The notes under the pieces: generated by a model | The model's input: the letters and a program-made list of their open reading frames with translations, nothing else | Told to the model about the DNA's origin: nothing | Databases searched by the model: none | Assembly (NCBI GenBank): GCA_017303905.1 | Contig: JAFLBH010000003.1 | Span: 372,001-436,000, forward strand | DNA: 64,000 nucleotides | Origin: Bacteroidota bacterium | Lineage (GTDB): Bacteria; Bacteroidota; Bacteroidia; B-17B0; Aurantibacillaceae | Reading direction: 5' to 3' | Made by a program: the position numbers and the translations under genes | Shown here: piece after piece, positions 49,200 to 56,925 of the stretch | Position numbering within the stretch: position 1 is the stretch's first letter | Layout of the letters: the number at the start of each line of letters is the position of its first letter

Positions 49200-49288
49200 A
49201 CTCACCCCCGACCTCACCTTGTTCGGCCACCCCCTCTCTACGCGTAGAGAGGGGGAAAAGTCAAGCGCAGCGCGACTTGGGGGTGAGT
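49200..49288. repeat. Cloverleaf palindromic repeat, copy 3
   Basis: Intact outer arms ACTCACCCCC/GGGGGTGAGT and 26-bp core (49230-49255). The right hairpin reads AAGTC...GACTT instead of AAGGC...GCCTT, a paired change that keeps the stem. Confidence 0.95.
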
Positions 49289-49317
49289 ATTATTTAAAAA
49301 CATTATTCTCATTATAA

Positions 49318-49394
49318 CTTGCCCCCGACTAGCCACCCCCTCTCTACGCGTAGAGAGGGGGAAAAGGCAAGCGAAGCGAGCCTTGGGGGTGAGT
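49318..49394. repeat. Cloverleaf palindromic repeat, copy 4 (internally deleted)
   Basis: Core at 49336-49361 and right hairpin AAGGC...GCCTT are intact, but about 13 bp of the left hairpin are missing and the left outer arm is changed (CTTGCCCCC). Its right end is 5 bp from the TGTCA motif upstream of groES. Confidence 0.92.
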
Positions 49395-49398
49395 AAAA

Positions 49399-49504
49399 TG
49401 TCACCTTGTCACCCACCCTGCCACCAGTCCTGTTAATAGCTTGTTATTTCCTGAAAAAATGACCAAAAACGCCTGTTTATGGGGGATTGGCACATTTTTA
49501 GCAT
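49399..49504 (+). promoter_or_regulatory. Sigma-54-like promoter of groES-groEL with upstream TGTCA-N3-TGTCA motif
   Basis: TTGGCAC (49487-49493), N5, TAGCAT (49499-49504) matches the -24/-12 consensus (TGGCAC-N5-TTGCA) with one mismatch and the correct 10-bp GG-to-GC spacing; a start near 49514 would give a 45-nt leader. About 76 bp upstream of the -24 box, TGTCA-CCT-TGTCA (49399-49411), plus TGCCA at 49419, sits where an enhancer-binding protein would bind. No CIRCE element and no convincing TAnnTTTG pair was seen. Confidence 0.6.
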
Positions 49505-49558
49505 ACCTTAGCATGCTTAATTTATTAATTAATAAATAACCAATAAATACCAATTTTT

Positions 49559-49837
49559 ATGGCAAAAGTGAGTGTAAAACCGTTAGCTGACCGAGTTCTG
49601 GTAGAACCGGCCGAAGCTGAGACAAAAACTGCTTCAGGAATCATTATTCCTGATACAGCAAAAGAAAAACCAATGAAAGGAAAAGTAATTGCTGTAGGAG
49701 CAGGTAAAAAAGACGAACCTGTTACCGTTAAGGTAGGCGACACTGTGTTATACGGAAAATACGCAGGTACCGAATTACAAATCGACGGTAAGGAATATTT
49801 AATCATGCGTGAAAGCGATATTTACGCAGTTATATAA
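49559..49837 (+). CDS. groES: Co-chaperonin GroES (92 aa)
   Basis: Heptameric lid of the GroEL chaperonin; cytosolic. The opening [33 protein letters not shown] contains the mobile loop, followed by [33 protein letters not shown] and a terminal [13 protein letters not shown]. Length is typical for the phylum. It is 132 nt upstream of groEL on the same strand, with no terminator between them, and lies behind a sigma-54-like promoter. Confidence 0.97.
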   Translation: MAKVSVKPLADRVLVEPAEAETKTASGIIIPDTAKEKPMKGKVIAVGAGKKDEPVTVKVGDTVLYGKYAGTELQIDGKEYLIMRESDIYAVI

Positions 49838-49890
49838 ATTGTTTGAGGTTTGACTGTTTTAAGTTTATTGAGGGCTACTGCCTAAACAAC

Positions 49891-51600
<1,710 letters not shown>

Positions 51601-51601
<1 letters not shown>

Positions 51602-51650
51602 AATTGCTTCGCAATTTTATCGCGAGTGACCGTAGGGAACCTCGCGATAA
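51601..51650 (+). repeat. Two hairpins directly after groEL
   Basis: AAATTGC/GCAATTT with a 3-nt loop (51601-51617) and TTATCGCGAG/CTCGCGATAA with a 14-nt loop (51617-51626, 51641-51650). They precede the terminator and may protect the 3' end of the mRNA or be remnants of dispersed repeats. Confidence 0.7.
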
Positions 51651-51660
51651 TGATAAAACA

Positions 51661-51692
51661 AAAAAAGCCTCGTAGAAATACGGGGCTTTTAT
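51661..51692 (+). terminator. Rho-independent terminator of groES-groEL
   Basis: AAAAGCCTCGTA and TACGGGGCTTTT pair with one G-U across a GAAA loop, followed by a T-rich stretch. Confidence 0.9.
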
Positions 51693-51696
51693 ATTT

Positions 51697-51728
51697 CGTC
51701 ATTGCGAGGAGGAACGACGAAGCAATCT
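51697..51728. repeat. Short dispersed repeat of the GTCATTGCGAGG type
   Basis: CGTCATTGCGAGGAGG followed by ACGACGAAGCAATCT forms an imperfect inverted repeat (ATTGC...GCAAT). Similar phrases recur in intergenic regions of many bacteria; family assignment is from memory. Confidence 0.55.
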
Positions 51729-51773
51729 TTAGCTAATAAAAAAACCATATGAATAATTTAACTTTTAAACTTA

Positions 51774-51814
51774 TGTCAGCGTGTCATTATAAATGATTGG
51801 CACAACATTTGCTT
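51774..51814 (+). promoter_or_regulatory. Sigma-54-type promoter of the 27-codon gene
   Basis: TTGGCAC (51797-51803), N5, TTGCTT (51809-51814) matches the -24/-12 consensus at every key base, with GG and GC separated by 10 bp. TGTCA-GCG-TGTCA at 51774-51786 repeats the motif found upstream of groES. Transcription should start near 51824, 13 nt before the ATG. Confidence 0.7.
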
Positions 51815-51836
51815 ATTTTCTATTAAACTAATAATT

Positions 51837-51920
51837 ATGGAAACAAAAAATCAAAATCCAAATTATCCAAGCACAACCGGAAATCCTTCAGGTAAAGGAA
51901 GAGGTAATGTGAAAAAGTAA
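51837..51920 (+). CDS. Predicted 27-aa peptide behind a sigma-54-type promoter
   Basis: An ATG at 51837 opens a 27-codon frame rich in Asn, Pro, Gly and Lys (NPNYPSTTGNPSGKGRGN, then Val-Lys-Lys), with no hydrophobic segment. It is placed 13 nt after the predicted start of a sigma-54-type promoter and followed by an 8-bp hairpin and a rho-independent terminator, giving a compact transcript of about 175 nt. The low-complexity composition suggests a disordered basic peptide; the transcript could also act as RNA. Function unknown. Small size keeps confidence moderate. Confidence 0.5.
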   Translation: METKNQNPNYPSTTGNPSGKGRGNVKK

Positions 51921-51927
51921 AAATGAA

Positions 51928-51954
51928 TTAGGGACTAAAATAACAGGTCCCTAA
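51928..51954 (+). other. RNA hairpin after the 27-codon gene
   Basis: TTAGGGAC and GTCCCTAA are perfect 8-bp arms around an 11-nt loop, located between the small gene's stop codon and the terminator; no T run follows directly. Confidence 0.7.
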
Positions 51955-51971
51955 CAACCCATTCTTTAGAG

Positions 51972-51997
51972 CCCCGCTAGTAATACCGGGGTTTTTT
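51972..51997 (+). terminator. Terminator of the 27-codon transcription unit
   Basis: CCCCG (51972-51976) and CGGGG (51987-51991), with further pairing possible within the loop, are followed by a run of six T. Confidence 0.8.
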
Positions 51998-52004
51998 GTT
52001 TCTT

Positions 52005-52057
52005 GTCACGTCGAGTTTACCAACCGCAACGAAGTGTAGGTTGGCGGAGTCGAGACG
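52005..52057. repeat. Hairpin repeat of the GTCGAG type
   Basis: CCAACC (52020-52025) and GGTTGG (52039-52044) form an inner stem, with GTCACGTCGAG and GGAGTCGAGACG as partly complementary flanks; it resembles dispersed intergenic repeats. Confidence 0.5.
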
Positions 52058-52086
52058 AAGTAATATCACCAAACTTTAAGGGCTCC

Positions 52087-52112
52087 GTCATTTCGAGTGA
52101 AGCGAGAAATCT
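52087..52112. repeat. Short dispersed repeat of the GTCATTTCGAG type
   Basis: GTCATTTCGAGTGAAGCGAG followed by AAATCT is an imperfect inverted repeat (ATTTC...GAAAT). From 52113 to 52307 no further feature is visible; the DUF4240 promoter must lie there. Confidence 0.5.
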
Positions 52113-52307
52113 CCCCTCCTCTGCCCTGTCAAAAAGTAGTTCAAAAGTAGCGCCAAAATAAAAAGTAAAGTAGAAGACATTTTGTAAATTGTAGAGTAAT
52201 TGATGTACTAACGAATTGAAACAATTATGTGCATTTGCTTGTTATACTCATAATCTTTTTACTCAAATTATTATTAAACAATTATTAGACAATAAAGAAA
52301 AAATATC

Positions 52308-52940
52308 ATGATGAATCTTTTCAAGAAATTTTTTAACTCTAAAGAATTAAAAAACAATTCTGAAAATTCGAATTCAACAGAACTTGTAAAAACAGCAGAG
52401 ATGCTTGATGAAGATTTGTTCTGGAAAATTATAGAAAAATCTCTAAAAAACACCTCGGACCAAGATAGTCAAGAACAATTTTTGATTAAAGAAATAGGAA
52501 GTTTAACACCTAAACAAATTATTGGATTTAGACTTAGAACTGATAAGTTGCTTTATGACACCTATAACTCGGAAATGTGGTGTGCAGGATATATCATGAA
52601 TTGCGGTTGTTCAGACGATTCGTTTGAATATTTCAGAAACTGGATCATTTCAAGAGGTAAACAAGCATATTACAACGCCAAGCAAGAACCTGACACGTTA
52701 ATTAATGAAGTAATTGAAGGTGTTGAATTCTATGATTTTGAAAGTTTTTGGTATGTAGCTCTAGAAGCTTTTCAACAGAAAACAGGGAAAGATTTATATG
52801 ATTTTATAGATTACGATAATTTTAAGCATTGCGAAGGAAACTATCCTCCTATAAATTTTACATGGGAAGAAGAAAATGGCGAAAGCATGAGAAAAATCTG
52901 CCCAAGACTTTTTGCAAAATTTGCCGAAAATTTCCATTAA
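52308..52940 (+). CDS. DUF4240 domain-containing protein (210 aa)
   Basis: Cytosolic protein with the DUF4240 pattern: LDEDLFWKIIEKSLK at about residue 36, the helix SLTPKQIIGFRLRTDKLLYDTYN, and the hallmark MWCAGYIMNCGCSDDSFEYFRNWIISRGKQAYYNA at about 92-126, ending with GNYPPINFTWEEENGESMRKICPRLFAKF. The domain's biochemical role is not known; in other genomes it occurs beside WGR-type and other accessory genes. It is a stand-alone gene in a region of hypothetical genes. ATG at 52311 is an equally possible start. Confidence 0.8.
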   Translation: MMNLFKKFFNSKELKNNSENSNSTELVKTAEMLDEDLFWKIIEKSLKNTSDQDSQEQFLIKEIGSLTPKQIIGFRLRTDKLLYDTYNSEMWCAGYIMNCGCSDDSFEYFRNWIISRGKQAYYNAKQEPDTLINEVIEGVEFYDFESFWYVALEAFQQKTGKDLYDFIDYDNFKHCEGNYPPINFTWEEENGESMRKICPRLFAKFAENFH

Positions 52941-53041
52941 AAATTCGACTTCACAATTTAAATTAAGGAGCAAAAATCCAATAAATATTCTATCTTAGTA
53001 AAGATTTAATTTGAATATTTATTAATTCTCAATTTTTTCAA

Positions 53042-53659
53042 ATGTCGAAACAACTCACAGGTCGCCAAAGAAGTGAAGCAAGAAGGCAAATTGTAATTTC
53101 CAATCCTTCTGTTTGTTATTATTGTAAGTCAACAGGATTAACTATTACCGATGCATTTTGTCCAAATTGCGGCTTTCCTCAGAGAGGAACTCAAGTGCAA
53201 ATGAAAAAATTCATTTGGAATATTAATAACAAGCATGTACTTCTTGATAAACAAAAAAAGGCTATTAGTAAAGCGAGAAATATCCTGTTTGGTTTATCCA
53301 TTCTATTCTTTGTTTTTTCACTTATATTAGGTTTAGGTGTCGAGTTTAATTTGTTTATTCTTATCTCTAACCTAATTGTTTCCGGTATTTATCTTGGTTT
53401 AGGATTTTGGAGTATTAAAAATCCATTTCCCGCTATCTTAACAGGCTTTTTCCTTTACATAACTTTAATTGTAATCAATGCTGTTTTTGACCCTGCCACA
53501 CTTTTACAAGGTGCATTAATGAAAGGATTTGTTATTGCCGGATTTATATATGGTTATAAAGCCGTAAAAGAATCTGCTGCATTGGAAAAGGAACTAGAAT
53601 CTATTAAAAAAGCAAAAGACTTAAACATCCCTGATGAAGTGTCAGAATTGTCAAACTGA
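53042..53659 (+). CDS. Zinc-ribbon membrane protein (205 aa)
   Basis: A zinc ribbon is visible at about residues 23-43 (CYYCKSTGLTITDAFCPNCG), followed by three to four transmembrane helices (about 80-165; ILFGLSILFFVFSLILGLGV, LFILISNLIVSGIYLGLGFW, AILTGFFLYITLIVINAV, VIAGFIYGYKAV) and a charged helical tail (ESAALEKELESIKKAKDL). Family not recognised. Its last 26 nt overlap the start of the CPBP protease gene in another frame, implying translational coupling and a shared function, possibly as a complex in the inner membrane. Confidence 0.7.
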   Translation: MSKQLTGRQRSEARRQIVISNPSVCYYCKSTGLTITDAFCPNCGFPQRGTQVQMKKFIWNINNKHVLLDKQKKAISKARNILFGLSILFFVFSLILGLGVEFNLFILISNLIVSGIYLGLGFWSIKNPFPAILTGFFLYITLIVINAVFDPATLLQGALMKGFVIAGFIYGYKAVKESAALEKELESIKKAKDLNIPDEVSELSN

Positions 53660-54359
53660 GATAACAAGAGCAATTTCTTATTGTAATAAATGTGGCTCTA
53701 AACTAATAACAGAACCAGTTGATGATTACAGTAAATCTATTAATAGAACCAAAGTATTCTTCTTTGTATTATTGGGCTATATTGCCTTATTACACGTATT
53801 AAAACTAAACAGCAATTATGTCTATTCAATAATTGCAGATTTAATTTTTGCAATTATTGTAGTTACATTTCTCGTTTTAAATTTCAACTCTATAAAAGGC
53901 ACTCTAATTCCAAAAATAACTGATTATAGATTATTAACTATATTATGTCTCGGACTTGTATTTTTAGCCTTTATCGTTTCTCATTTTGCAAATTACTTGA
54001 ACGAAAGTGTATTCAACAACAGTAACAGTACTTATATTGAACACTATAAGGACTCCCCTTTACCACTTTTATTTAGTATAATCTCAGTTGGGGTTTTTCC
54101 GGCAATCTTTGAGGAAATAGCATTTAGAGGTATACTTTTTAACGAATTAAAAAACATTGTATCTACTAATTCTACAATCATCATATCAACTGTTTTATTT
54201 ACCATACTTCATTTCTCGTTGATTTCCTTCCTATGGATTTTCCCTATCGGTCTTTTATTCGGCTATTTAAGATCTAAATATGATAACTTAATTTATGGAA
54301 TAATTGGTCACTTTGTATATAACTCAAGCATTGTGATGATTGAGTTTATTAATGTCTAA
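53634..54359 (+). CDS. CPBP-family intramembrane metalloprotease with zinc ribbon (241 aa)
   Basis: Inner-membrane protease of the CPBP/Abi (Rce1-like) family. An N-terminal zinc ribbon (MKCQNCQ ... YCNKCGSK) is followed by several hydrophobic helices and the catalytic motifs EEIAFRGILFNELK (Glu-Glu plus Arg), FTILHFSLISF (His) and GIIGHFVYNSSIVM (second His with Asn). All expected active-site residues are present, so it should be active; the substrate is unknown. Family members act in prenyl-protein processing, bacteriocin self-immunity or envelope regulation. The 26-nt overlap with the upstream zinc-ribbon membrane protein suggests the two work together. Confidence 0.88.
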   Translation: MKCQNCQTEITRAISYCNKCGSKLITEPVDDYSKSINRTKVFFFVLLGYIALLHVLKLNSNYVYSIIADLIFAIIVVTFLVLNFNSIKGTLIPKITDYRLLTILCLGLVFLAFIVSHFANYLNESVFNNSNSTYIEHYKDSPLPLLFSIISVGVFPAIFEEIAFRGILFNELKNIVSTNSTIIISTVLFTILHFSLISFLWIFPIGLLFGYLRSKYDNLIYGIIGHFVYNSSIVMIEFINV

Positions 54360-54407
54360 TTTGTAAAGAATCGAAATAAAATTACTTGTAAAATACATTC
54401 AAGCTTT

Positions 54408-54929
54408 ATGAAAAAACCTCTCACTCTCACCCTACTCATCGCAAGCTCCTTCTTTTTTGGATTTGCGTTTAAGAGTCTGCTCGATAAAAAAAGTGAAGCA
54501 ACACCTAAAAGAGTCACCGGTATCGGCGGCATCTTTTTTAAATGCAAAGATCCCAAACAAGTGAGAGACTGGTATCAGAAACATTTGGGTTTAAGCACTA
54601 ATCAGTACGGCTCCGTATTTGAATGGTTTCAGGGTGCCGACAGTACTAAAAAAGGATTTACGCAATGGAGTCCGTTTAATGAAAAAACAAAATACTTTTT
54701 GCCCTCTACCAAAGACTTCATGATTAATTACCGCGTAGAAAATTTAAAATGGTTGGTGGATGATTTAAAAAAGAATGGCGTTACGGTTTTAGATACCATT
54801 GAAAGTTATGATTACGGAAAGTTTGTACACATCCTGGATATTGAAGGCAATAAAATCGAACTCTGGGAACCCAATGATGTAGAGTATGAAAAAATGGGTA
54901 AACAAATGGGAAGTAAAACGACAAAATGA
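54408..54929 (+). CDS. VOC-superfamily (glyoxalase-like) protein with N-terminal anchor (173 aa)
   Basis: A hydrophobic N-terminal segment (LTLTLLIASSFFFGFAFKSLL) acts as a signal anchor, then a VOC domain of about 120 residues: GIGGIFFKCKDPKQVRDWYQKHLGL, YGSVFEWFQG, DFMINYRVENLKWLVDDLKKNGV and VHILDIEGNKIELWEPND. The terminal ExWEP with the preceding acidic and histidine residues matches metal-binding VOC enzymes. Periplasmic placement of a VOC domain is less usual than cytosolic. Substrate unknown. Confidence 0.85.
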   Translation: MKKPLTLTLLIASSFFFGFAFKSLLDKKSEATPKRVTGIGGIFFKCKDPKQVRDWYQKHLGLSTNQYGSVFEWFQGADSTKKGFTQWSPFNEKTKYFLPSTKDFMINYRVENLKWLVDDLKKNGVTVLDTIESYDYGKFVHILDIEGNKIELWEPNDVEYEKMGKQMGSKTTK

Positions 54930-55048
54930 TTTTTAAATGATGAATTTTGAATGATGAATGTAGTCATTCTTTTAATTTTTGTTAATTCAATTCCATTTTA
55001 ACAAAAGGATGATTACCCTTCATTAAAAAGCAAATATCTTTATATGGC

Positions 55049-55615
55049 ATGAGAATCAAATTTTACTTAATCTGTTTTTTGCTGCTATTTGCCCGAGGCT
55101 GTGATTTTTATTCAACCGGACTTTGGTTTTTTGATCATCCGGAAGGAGAAACCAACCCTTTAGTAAGCGTTTTTCATTTGGGCTGGAATGGCTTACTGAT
55201 TAGCAATATTATTTTAATTGGCTTCATTATTTACTGCTTTTACTATTACACCTTTAAATATTCGCGCACTATACCTACCAATAAGCCTACACGAATGAGT
55301 GATTATATTTCGGAATTGTACTTTAACGAAAAAGGTAAACTGTATCAGATTTTATTTAAAACACCTAAGAATAAAAAAATCGCTATTGCTCATTTCGGTT
55401 ACATCGTCATTAGGGTCGCCATCATAGGAAGTTTTTTGGCTACCATTCATAATATCTGTCAGTATTATAATGTTTCATTCTACAATAACTTCAGGGAAAT
55501 AGTTGGAAGACCCTTATATGTTATTTATGTTCTAATACTCGGCTCCTTTATTTATTACACGTATCGCTTATGGTTAAAGGAATATAGTTTAGCAAAAAAC
55601 AACACAACTAATTAA
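55049..55615 (+). CDS. Hypothetical membrane protein (188 aa)
   Basis: Four hydrophobic segments: an N-terminal one (YLICFLLLFARGC), about 49-70 (LLISNIILIGFIIYCFYYY), about 115-135 (YIVIRVAIIGSFLATIH) and about 158-175 (LYVIYVLILGSFIYYTY). The first is followed by FYSTGLWFFDHPEGETNPLVSVFHLG, reminiscent of DUF5658-like proteins, in which a DxxTT segment precedes E-NP; this is only a resemblance. The next gene's ATG follows its stop directly, so the two form an operon. TATCTTTA at 55035-55042 may be a degenerate -7 element. Confidence 0.65.
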   Translation: MRIKFYLICFLLLFARGCDFYSTGLWFFDHPEGETNPLVSVFHLGWNGLLISNIILIGFIIYCFYYYTFKYSRTIPTNKPTRMSDYISELYFNEKGKLYQILFKTPKNKKIAIAHFGYIVIRVAIIGSFLATIHNICQYYNVSFYNNFREIVGRPLYVIYVLILGSFIYYTYRLWLKEYSLAKNNTTN

Positions 55616-56272
55616 ATGTATTTTCGAAAAAAAACATATACTCATCTTTTGTTTTTTGCTACATCTATTTTATTAATTAACTGCCGCCAACAAGTAGAAT
55701 CTCAGGTAAAGAATAGTTCTTCCGGTGTTTCCATTTCAAACACAGGGCGTCATGGTCGCCCTAAATTTGGCAACGATTCGAGTTGGTATGCTTATTTTAA
55801 TATTACCACTACCATTAGAAATGACACGACTGTTCCTATTCAACTAGATTTACAATTCGAAACAGAATACAAGCATTTGAATAAAACATTTCGCTTGTTT
55901 TTACTTCCGCAGAACATGGATGTGGAAGCGCAAAAGAAACAGGAATATTTTTCGGATACTGTTGTGCCATTTATGAAATTACATGAGCACTACCCTACTA
56001 CTATTAAAAAAGTACTGCAACCCGGAGAAAAATATTTAGTAAATATAAGTTACCACTCACCAAAAAATTCTGATTTTGGTCCGGGCCAATTAGCTGTTAT
56101 TTCAAATCAGCATCCCTATAATTTTGCCTCCATACCCGACAACATAGTTAAACTACTCATGAAGGATGAAGAGAATTCAAATTTATACCTCGGACTCAAT
56201 TTCTCGATCCTTACGGATTCTTTGTATGGATTTAAGTTGATACCGATAGGAAAAATTAAATACACAGAGTAA
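55616..56272 (+). CDS. Hypothetical lipoprotein (218 aa)
   Basis: Lipobox at LLINC after a basic, hydrophobic leader. The mature protein is beta-prone with SWYAYFNITTTIRNDTTVPIQLDLQFETEY near the front and YLVNISYHSPKNSDFGPGQLAVIS later, ending ILTDSLYGFKLIPIGKIKYTE. The early stretch looks like an Ig-like domain described by paired strands around a conserved Thr-Val-Pro-Ile turn. No known family recognised. The ATG abuts the upstream stop codon (TAA-ATG at 55613-55618), so translation is coupled. Confidence 0.65.
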   Translation: MYFRKKTYTHLLFFATSILLINCRQQVESQVKNSSSGVSISNTGRHGRPKFGNDSSWYAYFNITTTIRNDTTVPIQLDLQFETEYKHLNKTFRLFLLPQNMDVEAQKKQEYFSDTVVPFMKLHEHYPTTIKKVLQPGEKYLVNISYHSPKNSDFGPGQLAVISNQHPYNFASIPDNIVKLLMKDEENSNLYLGLNFSILTDSLYGFKLIPIGKIKYTE

Positions 56273-56397
56273 TAAATAAAGGTTGATTTTTATTGGAAAC
56301 AATGAATCAATCCTACCGTCATTAGACACTTTCTCACCACTTCTTTATAAAATACAGCCAGCTGTTAAAACAGAGATAAGACTATAGTTCTGCTTTC

Positions 56398-56405
56398 TAA
56401 CTTTG
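56398..56405 (+). promoter_or_regulatory. -7 element of the TonB C-terminal protein gene
   Basis: TAACTTTG matches TAnnTTTG and ends 5 nt before the GTG start at 56411, so transcription would begin at or very near the start codon. No TTG at the expected upstream spacing. Confidence 0.45.
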
Positions 56406-56410
56406 TTGGA

Positions 56411-56860
56411 GTGAAGCTTATTTTAATATTTGTCGGATTACTTTTATGTGTTTGCGTAAATGCACAAATTGAAACGCCGCAAAAAATAAAAATCAAAAAA
56501 GAACCAGAAACGAATACCAATACTTATTCAACTGTCATATTAACAGCCGAAAACTCCTTCACGAATCAGGCTGAGTTTCCCGGTGGTTACTCGGCCTTAA
56601 ATGAATTTATCAAGAAAAATGCTGTTGTACCAAAGTTTGATGATCTAACTTTAAACACTAAAGTATTTGTGCGTTTTACAATTGATGCCGATGGCACACT
56701 CAACAACATTGAGGTTATTAAAGGCTCACCGGATTGCAAGCCTTGTAATGATGAAGCTGTTCGTTTAATTAAACTTATGCCAAAATGGATACCTGCGGTT
56801 GCTTACGGACAAGCAATAAGTTCAACCATGGTAATGCCTATTCAGTTTAAATTGCAGTAA
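56411..56860 (+). CDS. TonB C-terminal-domain protein, periplasmic (149 aa)
   Basis: A signal peptide starts at GTG (VKLILIFVGLLLCVCVNAQ), a linker follows, and then a TonB C-terminal domain: AEFPGGYSALNEFIKKNAVVPK, TKVFVRFTIDADGTLNNIEVIKGSPDCKPCNDEAVRLIKLMPKW and STMVMPIQFKLQ. The order and length match the stand-alone TonB C-terminal proteins common in Bacteroidota, which lack the proline-rich periplasm-spanning segment. The GTG start is chosen because the first in-frame ATG would remove most of the signal peptide. Confidence 0.85.
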   Translation: MKLILIFVGLLLCVCVNAQIETPQKIKIKKEPETNTNTYSTVILTAENSFTNQAEFPGGYSALNEFIKKNAVVPKFDDLTLNTKVFVRFTIDADGTLNNIEVIKGSPDCKPCNDEAVRLIKLMPKWIPAVAYGQAISSTMVMPIQFKLQ

Positions 56861-56925
56861 TTTGGTATATATAACCTGCTAAATAAACGACAAAATTTTA
56901 TATCTTTAATATAAATATAACCACT

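Noticed and set aside
49401-49558. CIRCE (HrcA operator) upstream of groES
   Set aside because: No TTAGCACTC-N9-GAGTGCTAA-like inverted repeat is present; AGCATGCT at 49510 is short and not CIRCE.
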